64,000 bases of DNA from Prochlorococcus marinus str. AS9601. GTDB lineage: Bacteria; Cyanobacteriota; Cyanobacteriia; PCC-6307; Cyanobiaceae. The notes under the pieces are model-generated. The model was not told the DNA's origin. It was given only the letters and a program-made list of their open reading frames with translations, and did no database searches. How positions within the stretch are numbered: the first letter of the stretch is position 1; each line of letters starts with the position of its first letter. Both the position numbers and the translations under genes were made by a program. The stretch spans positions 744,001 to 808,000 of the forward strand of contig NC_008816.1 in assembly GCF_000015645.1 (NCBI RefSeq). Reading direction: 5' to 3'. Positions 44,901 through 53,421 of this stretch are shown piece after piece.

Positions 44901-45463
44901 CAAAACTTATATCTCCTATAAGCATTTCGCATTTAGAAGAAACAAAAGATAGAACCAAAGTCTCTTTAGTTGGAATGATCCCTGATTTGAAGCAAATTAC
45001 AACGAGAAAAGGAGATAGGATGGCTATAGTTCAGCTAGAAGATCTTTCAGGAAGTTGCGAAGCAATAGTTTTTCCAAAAACCTATGTAAGATTATCAGAA
45101 TTTCTTCTGACGGATACAAGATTATTGGTTTGGGGAACAATAGATAAAAAAAGTGATAAGACTCAATTAATAATTGATGATTGTAGAGAAATCGATAACC
45201 TTAAATTGCTAATTATTAATCTTGAAAGTTCTCAAGCATCAGATGTACGCGTACAAAATACTTTGAGAAACTGTTTAATTAAATTTAAACCAGATAAAGG
45301 TAGATGTGGAATAAAGATTCCAGTTTTAGCTGCAGTAAGAAATAAAAATAGTGTTACCTACGTTAAATTTGGCGAACAATTTTGTATTGGTGATATTCAG
45401 GGAGCATGCAAATTATTAGAAGATAAATCATTTAAAGTTAACTTGAAATCTTTAGTTTCCTAG
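41966..45463 (+). CDS. dnaE: DNA polymerase III alpha subunit
   Basis: About 1165 residues as a single frame. PHP domain VPLHNHSDYSLLDGA at the N-terminus, polymerase core with GPGRGSAAGSLVAY and the catalytic acids MPDIDTDFCIDRR, helix-hairpin-helix LADLCDRLPSNVLNKRSLESLI, and an OB fold near residue 1000. In many cyanobacteria dnaE is split by a trans-splicing intein; here the polymerase core runs without interruption. ATG at 41966 is preferred over TTG 41960. Confidence 0.97.
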   Translation: MAFVPLHNHSDYSLLDGASQISKIVERACDLGMDSIALTDHGVMYGVLDLVKKCKEKGIKPIIGNEMYVINGSIDDPQPKKEKRYHLVVLAKNYTGYKNLVKLTTISHLNGMRGRGIFSRPCIDKSLLSKYSDGLIVSTACLGGEIPQAILKGRLDVAEDIALWYKKLFADDFYLEIQDHGSIEDRIVNVELIKIGKKHQIKVIATNDAHYLSSMDVEAHDALLCVLTGKLISDEKRLRYTGTEYIKSENEMLELFKDHIDDKSIIDAVNNTVEISQKVEVFDLFGNYRMPKFPLNEDKDSFSFLKQLSNKGLLKRLKKNDLDEVDEKYKERLTSELKIIKDMGFPDYFLVVWDYIKFARDNSIPVGPGRGSAAGSLVAYALQITNIDPVEHGLLFERFLNPARKSMPDIDTDFCIDRRNEVIDYVTNRYGEDKVAQIITFNKMTSKAVLKDVARVLDIPYGEADKLAKLIPVVRGKPYKLNEMIDKNSPSQEFRDKYINDNRIKKWVDLALRIEGTNKTYGVHAAGVVIASDPLDELVPLQRNNEGQIITQYSMDDIESLGLLKMDFLGLKNLTMIEKTVSLVNQSSGKKINIDELPRNDSKTFELIGRGDLEGIFQLESSGMKQVVKDFKPNSLEDISSILALYRPGPLDAGLIPKFINRKNGNEKIDFPHPFIKSILTETYGIMVYQEQIMKIAQDLAGYSLGDADLLRRAMGKKKVSEMVKHRNIFVEGSMKKGVNEKLANDLFDQMVLFAEYCFNKSHSTAYGAVTYQTAFLKAHFPVAYMAALLSVNSGSSDKMQRYISNCYSMGIEVISPSINFSGVDFTIKNNQILFGLSAIKNLGDSAIRNIIENRNSLGIFKSLADLCDRLPSNVLNKRSLESLIHCGALDEFSIDNNRAQLLSDLENVIEWASSRNRDRLSGQGNLFDSKEEFSNVAFSDSQLAKVEDYSLIEKLKLEKQLLGFYLSDHPLKHLTKPAKLISPISISHLEETKDRTKVSLVGMIPDLKQITTRKGDRMAIVQLEDLSGSCEAIVFPKTYVRLSEFLLTDTRLLVWGTIDKKSDKTQLIIDDCREIDNLKLLIINLESSQASDVRVQNTLRNCLIKFKPDKGRCGIKIPVLAAVRNKNSVTYVKFGEQFCIGDIQGACKLLEDKSFKVNLKSLVS

Positions 45464-45464
45464 A

Positions 45465-45914
45465 TTAATTTTTATCCTCGAAATTTTGAGTTGCAGGTTT
45501 GAAGGCTGCTTTTGCACGTTGTATGTTCATTGGAATATTTTCAATACCAAAAAAAGATCCAGGTTCTTTATCCCAACTAGCCGATAATATTCCAAAACTC
45601 AATCCTGCCAGACCTAACAAGAAAAACAATGCTGAAATAGCAATTGTTGATGAAGGAGGTATTTCGGCAATATTTCTTGTAACTATAATGTAGCTAACAA
45701 CAAAAACAGACATTCCTAATATTGTCGGTATTCCAGCTGTAAAGAATATTCTTCTTGCCATTCTGTCAGCAACATATTTTGGGATGCCACTTGATGATCG
45801 CTTTGGCTTGGTTACAGGAATAGATGTTTTTTCTAGATTAGCGAAAGCAGTTGTTTCAGAATAGTTTTTTTTCTTTTTGTTTTGTGTCTTTTTTTTTGAT
45901 TGTTTTCTTTTCAT
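45465..45914 (-). CDS. PAM68-type photosystem II assembly protein
   Basis: 149 residues: a Lys-rich N-terminal tail (~20 residues), PKYVADRMARRIFFTAGIPT, two membrane helices (about 60-82 and 92-114) and SWDKEPGSFFGIENI, a pattern known from PAM68/DUF3464 proteins, which help insert or assemble photosystem II subunits in the thylakoid. Ends one base from the convergent dnaE. rpsO lies 9 bases upstream. Confidence 0.9.
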   Translation of the reverse strand: MKRKQSKKKTQNKKKKNYSETTAFANLEKTSIPVTKPKRSSSGIPKYVADRMARRIFFTAGIPTILGMSVFVVSYIIVTRNIAEIPPSSTIAISALFFLLGLAGLSFGILSASWDKEPGSFFGIENIPMNIQRAKAAFKPATQNFEDKN

Positions 45915-45923
45915 TAATTGAGA

Positions 45924-46193
45924 TCATCCTCTGATTCCAATTTTCTTAACTAGTTCTTGATATTTTTGAACGTTTTTGTCTTTTAAGTAAGACAATAATC
46001 TTTTCCTTTTACCAATCATTTTTAATAATCCTTGCCTTGAAGCAAAATCATGAATGTTTCCTTGAAGATGGTCACTTAATTTCGATATTCTTTTAGAAAG
46101 CATTGCTACTTGTACTTCAACTGAACCTGTATCAGTAGGATGCACTTGATGATTTTCAATAAGCTTCTGTTTTTCAGCTGTATCTAATGACAT
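45924..46193 (-). CDS. rpsO: 30S ribosomal protein S15
   Basis: 89 residues, the standard length: [38 protein letters not shown] and [10 protein letters not shown]. Binds 16S rRNA central domain early in assembly. ruvA lies 31 bases upstream and PAM68 nine bases downstream on the same strand. Confidence 0.98.
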   Translation of the reverse strand: MSLDTAEKQKLIENHQVHPTDTGSVEVQVAMLSKRISKLSDHLQGNIHDFASRQGLLKMIGKRKRLLSYLKDKNVQKYQELVKKIGIRG

Positions 46194-46224
46194 AAATTTA
46201 TTTCTTTTTACCTATGATACTACG

Positions 46225-46902
46225 TCATCTATCTTTATTACTACTATCTTCATCAAGATAATGCATAGCCAATTTCAATAGTTTTTCAAATGATAAACTA
46301 TTTTCTTTTTTACCTAGGTGATCTATTTCTTTAATAATAATTGGCAAAATAGTATTTATTTCTTTGTTTTTGTAACTTAATGATTGAAGGGTTAACTGAA
46401 GGTCTTCTATCATTTTAATTATCTCAGGATCCTTAATCTCAAATTCATCTTTGCTTTTTTCTTCTTCAGATAATATTTCGCTTTTAAATTTACTTTTTAA
46501 TTCTAAAATTAACCGCTCACTCATTTTTTGTCCTATACCAGGTACGGAACAAATTAATTTTTTGTCTTGTGTTTTTATTGCATTTATAACTTCACTAATA
46601 GAAAATTTGTTTAATATCCCAATACCAATTTGAGATCCAACACCTCGAATACTTAAAATTTCAATAAAGAAATTCTTTTGATCCTTTGATGTAAAGCCAA
46701 ATAATAAATCTGAATCTTCTTTTTTAATATGCTTTATCCAAAGAGTGATGTTTTTAGTAGATATCTGATTTGTTTTTAATTTGAGAAAAAAGGATTCTAG
46801 TATTTGTATTTCGTATCCTAATCCTTGACAATTTATTAAAACAAAAGATTTTTGATTAGTTTGCCATAAATCAACTAAATCTCCATTTATCCAACTAATC
46901 AA
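46225..46902 (-). CDS. ruvA: Holliday junction branch migration protein RuvA
   Basis: 225 residues: N-terminal OB-like domain, two helix-hairpin-helix motifs (ILSIRGVGSQIGIGIL, LICSVPGIGQKMSERLI) and a C-terminal domain III for RuvB binding. The N-terminal part is divergent (LVDLWQTNQKSFVLINCQGLGYEI). Works with RuvB at Holliday junctions. The preceding gene's stop abuts its start at 46903. Confidence 0.95.
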   Translation of the reverse strand: MISWINGDLVDLWQTNQKSFVLINCQGLGYEIQILESFFLKLKTNQISTKNITLWIKHIKKEDSDLLFGFTSKDQKNFFIEILSIRGVGSQIGIGILNKFSISEVINAIKTQDKKLICSVPGIGQKMSERLILELKSKFKSEILSEEEKSKDEFEIKDPEIIKMIEDLQLTLQSLSYKNKEINTILPIIIKEIDHLGKKENSLSFEKLLKLAMHYLDEDSSNKDR

Positions 46903-47265
46903 TTAACCACCATCCACCTGACATCCAATTAGCGCTCCTGCAGTACCGCCCGCTGGTACGGCCCAAAACCTGTCTTTACCTCTAGATGAGGATAATGCAA
47001 TTCCAGCACCAAGAAGACCCCCTATAACAGAACCTTCACTACAGTCATTATCATCTATTTTTTCAGCTTTGTTTTGACCTCCACAAGGTATTACAACGTC
47101 TACCTCATAACTTTTTACGTAGCCAGGGTTTGATTTCGTTCCAGGAATGTACTCTTCTCTATATTCAGTTCTTGTACAAGTTACTGATTTTGGAGTTGTT
47201 GCATTAACTTGAGCGATAGGAGAAAAACAAAATAATAAAGCTAAATAGTGAAATTTCATCATCAT
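46903..47265 (-). CDS. Exported protein with glycine-zipper segment, 120 residues
   Basis: Signal peptide (MMMKFHYLALLFCFSPIAQVNA), a Cys-containing middle (VTCTRTEYREEY, VVIPCGGQN) and a glycine-zipper-like C-terminus SVIGGLLGAGIALSSSRGKDRFWAVPAGGTAGALIGC. Such zippers are typical of outer-membrane-associated proteins like SlyB, so an envelope location is likely. No exact family. It abuts ruvA (next base). Confidence 0.75.
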   Translation of the reverse strand: MMMKFHYLALLFCFSPIAQVNATTPKSVTCTRTEYREEYIPGTKSNPGYVKSYEVDVVIPCGGQNKAEKIDDNDCSEGSVIGGLLGAGIALSSSRGKDRFWAVPAGGTAGALIGCQVDGG

Positions 47266-47283
47266 TTTTAATCTAATAATATT

Positions 47284-48174
47284 CTATGTCCTTTTGATTA
47301 TTTTGGTAGTAGATATAATAGTTCCTAATAAAACTAGTGAGGCCCCTAATAAAAAATTTATGTTTATTATTTCACTAAAAAATAAAATCCCCCAAATTGA
47401 ACCAAATAAAACTTGTAAATAATTAATTATTGATGCTTCAGAAGCAGGTAAATTTTTTAATCCAATAGTTAAGAAAGTCTGACCTAATTGAGTAAATAAG
47501 CCAATTCCTAATATCCAAACTAATTCACTCCAATTTGGGGTGACCCAATTGATTAATACAATTGGTAATAGAGTTATAAAAGAAACAAGTGGAAAATATT
47601 CAATAATTACATAAATATCTTCACTAAATGAGAGTTTCTTAACTGTAACGTAGGCTAATGCGGTGCAGATTGCTCCAAGAAATGCTATCAAAATCGAAAT
47701 AATTTCAATTTCAACGTTTACAATTGATAATTGGCTTGGATTCAATATTGTTAATATTCCAAACCAGGCAATAATTAAAGCAAAAATTATATTACGAGTT
47801 ATTTTTTCGTTTATAAATATGGCAGCAAATATAGATATAAAAATAGGATATGTGTACTGAATGACTGTAGAAATACTAAGAGGCATATTTCTTATCGCAT
47901 AAAAAATACAAACTAAAGCTAAAGTTCCTAAAAAACCTCTTAAAATAAGTAATGGTTTATTTTTGCCCCAAGGATTTATATTTTTTATATTAATTATTAA
48001 TAATGTAATTATTAAACTTAACAATGATCTGAATAAAACTAATTCAAAGATAGGTATCCTTTTATCAATATTTTTTACGCACAAAGTCATCAAACTGAAG
48101 AAGAATGAGGCAAATACTAAATTATACTTTTTTAATGAATTAATTCTTTTTTCTAATTCTTCGATATTTATCAT
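47284..48174 (-). CDS. EamA/DMT-family transporter
   Basis: 296 residues with ten predicted membrane helices in two EamA repeats; typical elements are LFRSLLSLII, ISTVIQYTYPIFISIFA in the first half and ASIINYLQVLFGSIWGILFF in the second. The family exports metabolites such as amino acids or nucleotide-related compounds; substrate unknown. Confidence 0.9.
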   Translation of the reverse strand: MINIEELEKRINSLKKYNLVFASFFFSLMTLCVKNIDKRIPIFELVLFRSLLSLIITLLIINIKNINPWGKNKPLLILRGFLGTLALVCIFYAIRNMPLSISTVIQYTYPIFISIFAAIFINEKITRNIIFALIIAWFGILTILNPSQLSIVNVEIEIISILIAFLGAICTALAYVTVKKLSFSEDIYVIIEYFPLVSFITLLPIVLINWVTPNWSELVWILGIGLFTQLGQTFLTIGLKNLPASEASIINYLQVLFGSIWGILFFSEIININFLLGASLVLLGTIISTTKIIKRT

Positions 48175-48270
48175 TTAAAAAAAATAATTTTATTGTGAAA
48201 TTAAGTAGATTCTTACTTGATTTTGACCTATAACAAATAAATCACTATTTATTTTTCGATAATAATCTCA

Positions 48271-50304
48271 ATGGTTCATTCTATACACCCAAGAACTATT
48301 CAAGAGGTTAAGGAAAAGGCAGATATTGTTGATGTTATATCTGAACATATTGTTCTTAAGAAGAAAGGCAAGGAATTTGTTGGTATTTGCCCTTTTCATG
48401 ATGATACTAAGCCATCTATGACAGTATCACCTAGTAAACAATTCTATTATTGTTTTTCTTGTGGTGCTGGTGGTAACTCTATTAAATTTTTAATGGAATT
48501 TACTCGTGCAAATTTTTCAGATGTTGTACTCTCTCTAGCTAAAAAAAATAATATTAATGTTGAAAATCTCGAGGGTCCCCAGGTAGAAGCTTATAAAAAA
48601 CAATTAACTAGAAAGGAAGAGCTTTATAAAATATTAAGAGTCACTAAAAATTGGTTTAAGTCTCAATTAAATAATTCTCTTGGTGTTGAAGCTATGAAAT
48701 ATTTAACATCAAAGAGAAACTTAAGTAATAAGATTATTGATAACTTTGAATTAGGTTTTGCCCCAAATTCATGGAATGATTTATTTAACTATCTATCCAA
48801 GGCAGAAAAATTTCCTATCAATTTAATATTAGCTTCAGGCCTTGCAATTTCTAAAGATAATTCTGACAAAATTTATGATCGTTTTAGAAATAGATTAATT
48901 GTTCCAATACATGATATGCAGGGAAGAGTAGTTGCTTTTGGAGGAAGATCTCTTGATGGTCAGGAACCTAAATACCTTAATTCTCCTGAATCAGAGATAT
49001 TTGAAAAGGGCAAAATGTTGTTTGCATTCGAAAAAGCTTCTAGCAATATTAGGAAAAGAGATAAAGCTATTATTGTTGAAGGCTACTTTGATGTTATTTC
49101 TCTTCATTCAAAAGGTATTACTAATTCTGTAGCTTCTCTCGGCACCGCATTAAATAAGTATCAAATTTCTCAACTATGTAGATGTACAGATAATAAAAAT
49201 ATAATTTTGAATTTTGATTCTGATAATGCAGGTATTTTAGCTACAAAAAGAGTAATTAAAGAAGTCGAGAGTTTATCCATTCATGATCAAATTAATCTTA
49301 AGATACTTCAACTAAGTGATTTTAAAGATCCTGATGAATATTTAAATAGTCATACTCCTGAAGATTATTTTAATTTAATTGATAATTCATCCTTTTGGAT
49401 TGATTGGGAGATTGATCAGATTTTTAAAGATAAAGATTTAACTAAGTCTGAAATTTTCCAGAGTGTTATTTCGTCATTGGTAAAATTGTTGAGTAAATTA
49501 CCTCAATCATCAACCAGAACTCATTATCTACAAAAAGTTTCCGAAAAATTAAGTAAGGGACAAGCTAGGTTAGCAATACAGTTTGAACAAGATTTAAGAA
49601 ATCAAGTAAAGGGATTTCGTTGGCATGGTAGATCAAAAAAATTTGAACAACCAAATGAAATTTCCCGACGTGAGAAAAATGAATCGGAAATAATTTTTTA
49701 TTATTTACATTGTCCAGATCTTAGGCTATTTATTCGTGATGAATTTCTCAAAAGAGAAATTAATGGTTTTAATACTAGTTATATTCAAAGTTTATGGGAA
49801 GCTATTTCAAAAATTGAACAAAATAATTTAGGTTTAAACTACTTAAATGATTTAAAACAATCAAATAGTCAAAATCTTCAAAAAGATTTTTCTTCTATTA
49901 ACCTAATTTCACTTCTGCCTGATTACTTAGCTCTTAATAATTCTGAATCATCAAATAAAATTAATATTTTTATTAATCCAAATGAGTTGTTTTTAACATT
50001 GCTTAGTAATCCTAAAGACAATTTACTAGGAACATTATCACTTCTTGAGAAATATAATTCTCTTAAAAGATGTAGACACCTAATCGAATCTTGGGGATCT
50101 CAAAGATTAAAAACTTTAGAAAATTGTATATCTATTTTAATTGATAATCCTTCTTCAGGTTCTTCAAATACAAATAAAGAGATAGATGATCTTTTTAAGG
50201 ATTTAAACTCAGATGCGATTAAATTTCAGGAATTATATTACTTGGAAAGGCAACATATTAATTTTTTAGATAAACAACGTTGTGGCAATTTCATCGCTAG
50301 TTAA
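48271..50304 (+). CDS. dnaG: DNA primase
   Basis: 677 residues. N-terminal CHC2 zinc finger CPFHDDTKPSM...YYCFSCGAGG, primase core, TOPRIM domain with IVEGYFDVISLHSKGI and NFDSDNAG, and a helicase-binding C-terminal region. Synthesises RNA primers for replication. Start ATG at 48271 gives the canonical SIHPRTIQEVKEKADIVDVI. Confidence 0.97.
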   Translation: MVHSIHPRTIQEVKEKADIVDVISEHIVLKKKGKEFVGICPFHDDTKPSMTVSPSKQFYYCFSCGAGGNSIKFLMEFTRANFSDVVLSLAKKNNINVENLEGPQVEAYKKQLTRKEELYKILRVTKNWFKSQLNNSLGVEAMKYLTSKRNLSNKIIDNFELGFAPNSWNDLFNYLSKAEKFPINLILASGLAISKDNSDKIYDRFRNRLIVPIHDMQGRVVAFGGRSLDGQEPKYLNSPESEIFEKGKMLFAFEKASSNIRKRDKAIIVEGYFDVISLHSKGITNSVASLGTALNKYQISQLCRCTDNKNIILNFDSDNAGILATKRVIKEVESLSIHDQINLKILQLSDFKDPDEYLNSHTPEDYFNLIDNSSFWIDWEIDQIFKDKDLTKSEIFQSVISSLVKLLSKLPQSSTRTHYLQKVSEKLSKGQARLAIQFEQDLRNQVKGFRWHGRSKKFEQPNEISRREKNESEIIFYYLHCPDLRLFIRDEFLKREINGFNTSYIQSLWEAISKIEQNNLGLNYLNDLKQSNSQNLQKDFSSINLISLLPDYLALNNSESSNKINIFINPNELFLTLLSNPKDNLLGTLSLLEKYNSLKRCRHLIESWGSQRLKTLENCISILIDNPSSGSSNTNKEIDDLFKDLNSDAIKFQELYYLERQHINFLDKQRCGNFIAS

Positions 50305-50320
50305 TATAAAAATTTTTAAT

Positions 50321-50788
50321 TTATAGACAGTATTTTTCTATCAAGTTTTTAACTTTTTTGGGTTTATCTTCAAGAACATAAGCTTCTACTTCTTTCGCAT
50401 AAGTCCCAGAAAAAGTTGAACTAGAGAACTCTAATGCTTTTCTTTTACTTTGATGCAATTTGCTTTCTAATTTTTTTATATTCCCTATTGTTTTATTGTC
50501 ATTACATTTTTGTATCGCATGAGTTGCTTCGTGTCTTAATGCTTTTCTTATCGCCCTTTCTGTTTTGAAGTTATCTTTATTTGGTTGTTGATTCTTATTT
50601 CTATAATTTGTTTTCCTTTTTGCGTTTTCAGTACATATTATTATTTTATTTTCTTTAAAATTATGTAGCCCTTTTATTTCTTTGTTTAATAGACATTCAA
50701 TTTTATTTTCTTCAACTATGTAGTTTGCTTTAATTAATAAGTTAAGAATCTCTTTATCTAATTTGCTCAAAAATAATATAAATTCCAT
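50321..50788 (-). CDS. Small HExxH putative zinc metalloprotease, umuDC operon partner
   Basis: 155 residues with the gluzincin-like motif HEATH (residues 86-90) in KALRHEATHAIQKC and a downstream acidic motif AKEVEAYVLED (E133/E135) that can give the third zinc ligand. Overall layout resembles small ATP23-like or minigluzin metallopeptidases, but I cannot name the family. No signal peptide, so cytoplasmic. It starts 10 bases after umuC's stop on the same strand, so it probably belongs to the SOS-controlled umuD-umuC transcript. Proteolytic activity is inferred only from the motif. Confidence 0.7.
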   Translation of the reverse strand: MEFILFLSKLDKEILNLLIKANYIVEENKIECLLNKEIKGLHNFKENKIIICTENAKRKTNYRNKNQQPNKDNFKTERAIRKALRHEATHAIQKCNDNKTIGNIKKLESKLHQSKRKALEFSSSTFSGTYAKEVEAYVLEDKPKKVKNLIEKYCL

Positions 50789-50798
50789 TCTATTTTGT

Positions 50799-52085
50799 TT
50801 ACTTCACTATAGTTGGGATTTGTTCTATATCAGTTGTAGATGAGCGACTTAAGAAATTATTATTCATCTTCCAACTTTGTGGATTTTTTGTAATAGCCCA
50901 TGTAATTGCATTGTTATTAAATCTTTTATTTAATAAATCAATCGTTTTCATAAGATTTGCTGATTTTTTTAAGTCTTTCTGAGATTTGTAATTGATAACT
51001 GATTGCTGTAAATATTCGCTATTAGTTAAATCCTGCATTAAAACACCAGCTTTTGAGAATTTATATTCGGGATTATAAATTTCTTCAGATAATTCAACTA
51101 CTATTTTTAAAATTTTATTTGTGTCATCTGTTGCATTTGTAAGTTTTCTATGAGCACTTCTTTGATAATTTTGACTTGAATATTTACTGGTTCTGGCAAA
51201 TACTCTAATATCAGATGATTGCAAATTCTGACTTCTCATTTTTTCAGAGGCTTTTATTGCGTGAGTTGCTAGTGCTTGAGTTAAGTCTTCTAATTTTGTG
51301 ATAGGCGTGCCGAAACTCCTGCTCACCTGAATTTCTTTTTTTGATTTCTTGTTTTTTTCTATGGGCAGGCATCTATGGCCTTTCAGTTCTAATTGCAGTC
51401 TTTTCCCTACGATGCCTAATTTCTTAATGATTTCATTTTCTTCCATATCTCTTAGTTCTCTCGCATTTTTAATACCTTTACTTTGCAACCAATTAGAGGT
51501 TTGTTTCCCGACTCCCCATATCTTATCTATACTAATTCTTTTCAAATAATTATTCTCATTTTCGGTTCTAGCTAAATCAAATATTCCAGCTGAATAATCA
51601 ATATTTTTAGCTAGTTTATTAGCAATTTTTGCTCTTACTTTATTTTCTCCTATTCCTACTGTTATGGTAATCCCTAGATTCTGATATATTAATGATCTTA
51701 TGCTTCTTGCCCAAGGATATAGATTTTCATCATTAGGTCTAGAAATCGAGACGAATGCTTCGTCAATAGAATAAATTTCTATCTGTTCACAGTAATTTTT
51801 CAGTAAATTCATTAGTCTTCTGCTCATATCCCCATAAAGCGAGTAGTTTGAGCTTAAGACTGCTACATCTAATTTATTTAGTCTTTCTTTGACCTTAAAA
51901 TACGGAGTTCCCATTTTAATTTTTAAAGCTCGCGCTTCAGGGCTTCTTGCAATGATACATCCGTCATTATTAGATAAAATTACTACTGGTTTATTTCTCA
52001 AATGAGGATTAATATTTTGTTCACATGACGCGTAAAAATTATTGGCATCTATAAGAGCTATTGCATCAATATTTGAAATTCTCAT
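50799..52085 (-). CDS. umuC: DNA polymerase V catalytic subunit UmuC (Y family)
   Basis: 428 residues. Catalytic acids in ALIDANNFYASCEQ and IEIYSIDEAFVSI, helix-hairpin-helix ISIDKIWGVGKQTSNWLQSKGI, the little-finger region (SRSFGTPI) and C-terminal UmuC domain. Error-prone translesion polymerase working with processed UmuD. Its start overlaps umuD's stop by four bases (52082-52085). Confidence 0.96.
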   Translation of the reverse strand: MRISNIDAIALIDANNFYASCEQNINPHLRNKPVVILSNNDGCIIARSPEARALKIKMGTPYFKVKERLNKLDVAVLSSNYSLYGDMSRRLMNLLKNYCEQIEIYSIDEAFVSISRPNDENLYPWARSIRSLIYQNLGITITVGIGENKVRAKIANKLAKNIDYSAGIFDLARTENENNYLKRISIDKIWGVGKQTSNWLQSKGIKNARELRDMEENEIIKKLGIVGKRLQLELKGHRCLPIEKNKKSKKEIQVSRSFGTPITKLEDLTQALATHAIKASEKMRSQNLQSSDIRVFARTSKYSSQNYQRSAHRKLTNATDDTNKILKIVVELSEEIYNPEYKFSKAGVLMQDLTNSEYLQQSVINYKSQKDLKKSANLMKTIDLLNKRFNNNAITWAITKNPQSWKMNNNFLSRSSTTDIEQIPTIVK

Positions 52086-52498
52086 AAATAGCTATGTATT
52101 GAATAAATAACAACTCCCCATATCTGTACATCAATATGGTTTTTAAATCTAAAATCAGGATAATTATGATTTTCTGCTTTTAAATATAATTCATTATTTT
52201 TTATAGATAATCTTTTTATTGTAAATTCTCCGTCTATCATTGCAATGATGATATTCCCTGGCCTGGCTGTTAAGCTCTTGTCTACTATTATTAAATCTTT
52301 ATCTTTAATTCCTGCATTTATCATTGAGTCACCTTTAACTCTAAGAAAAAAAGTGCTAAACGGATTAGATATTAAATGTTCGTTTAAATCAATATTTTCT
52401 TCTGTATAGTCATCTGCAGGAGAAGGAAACCCTGCTGATACCGAATCAGTTAATAAGGGGATTTTAAATTTCTTAGTAGTCGAGCCAAAAGAATCCAA
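52082..52498 (-). CDS. umuD: UmuD, self-cleaving polymerase V subunit (S24 peptidase fold)
   Basis: 138 residues. Cleavage site in SVSAGFPSP (A22-G23), catalytic Ser58 in VKGDSMINAG and Lys95 in EFTIKRL. RecA-stimulated autocleavage gives UmuD', which activates UmuC. A LexA-box-like palindrome lies 13-26 bases upstream of the start. Confidence 0.95.
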   Translation of the reverse strand: MDSFGSTTKKFKIPLLTDSVSAGFPSPADDYTEENIDLNEHLISNPFSTFFLRVKGDSMINAGIKDKDLIIVDKSLTARPGNIIIAMIDGEFTIKRLSIKNNELYLKAENHNYPDFRFKNHIDVQIWGVVIYSIHSYL

Positions 52499-52510
52499 GA
52501 TTAAATTAAT

Positions 52511-52524
52511 AGTATATATGTACT
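52511..52524. promoter_or_regulatory. LexA-box-like palindrome upstream of umuD
   Basis: AGTATATATGTACT fits the cyanobacterial LexA box AGTAC-N4-GTACT with one mismatch, and the palindrome extends by one base pair at each end (TAGTA...TACTA). It lies directly before umuD, where a repressor would block transcription. LexA binding is inferred. Confidence 0.6.
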
Positions 52525-52596
52525 ATATAGCAAAAAATCAAAAAATAGTTAGTTATTAAACTTTTATAGATTAATTTTAGATTGAATCTAATCTTT

Positions 52597-53013
52597 TTAA
52601 GAACGATGATAAGGGGAGTTATTAGATATAGAAATAGCTCTATAGATTTGCTCGATAAGGATTAATCTAGCTAATTCATGAGGAAAAGTTAAAGGAGATA
52701 GGCTTAGTACAAGATCTGACTTTTCTTTTATATCTGAACTAACACCATCAGTATCACCGATTAAGAAATTAATTTTTTTATTTTTAAAATTCAAGAGTAA
52801 GGAACATAGTTCAACTGAATTAAACTGCTTCCCTTCTTCACTTAGGCAGATAATAATATTGTTATTGGATCTGAGATTATCTAAATTAAAAGTCTTTGAC
52901 TCATTAATGATAAGTTCAGGCATTCTTTTTTTGTATTGATTAATTCCATCTCTAATCCAATGTTTTTTTATTTTGCCGATAGCATAAATTGTTAATCTAT
53001 TACTCTGAAGCAT
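52597..53013 (-). CDS. rlmH: 23S rRNA pseudouridine-1915 N3-methyltransferase RlmH
   Basis: 138 residues of the SPOUT family: [11 protein letters not shown]-type glycine loop [12 protein letters not shown] and the C-terminal [22 protein letters not shown], which is the invariant RlmH tail. Methylates pseudouridine 1915 in helix 69. It follows the 110-residue gene after 19 bases. Confidence 0.95.
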
Positions 53014-53032
53014 AAGAAAATATTAAAACTAA

Positions 53033-53365
53033 TTATTCATCAAGAAGATAATTAAATTCATCATATAGTTCCTCTTCGGTTGTTAATTTCTTGGGAAAAT
53101 TATCTTTTTTAGTATTCATATTAATTTGATTAATCTCACTTCTTCTTAGTGAATTATTAACGTTAGAAGTCTCTTCTAAAGATTCTGAATTATCAATTAA
53201 CGAATAAAAAATTTTATTGGGATCTTCTGAATTAAGTGGATTGCTGATTAAATCATCATTATTAATTAAATTTGTATAATTATTTATATTTTTACTTTCG
53301 TGATTTAAATTTTTCTTTTTTTTAAATTTATTGAGTTTATCTAAATTTTTTTTTGATAAGCTCAT
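53033..53365 (-). CDS. Asn/Lys-rich low-complexity hypothetical protein, 110 residues
   Basis: Basic N-terminus (LDKLNKFKKKKNL), polar Asn/Ser-rich middle and an acidic C-terminus TTEEELYDEFNYLLDE, which looks like the only structured or conserved part, possibly a binding peptide. Likely disordered. It is upstream of rlmH on the same strand (19-base gap) and divergent from rsmA. Confidence 0.6.
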   Translation of the reverse strand: MSLSKKNLDKLNKFKKKKNLNHESKNINNYTNLINNDDLISNPLNSEDPNKIFYSLIDNSESLEETSNVNNSLRRSEINQINMNTKKDNFPKKLTTEEELYDEFNYLLDE

Positions 53366-53421
53366 GATATAAAGTATTAAATAAATTCATATTTAATTTA
53401 AACATATTATTTATCTTTTAG

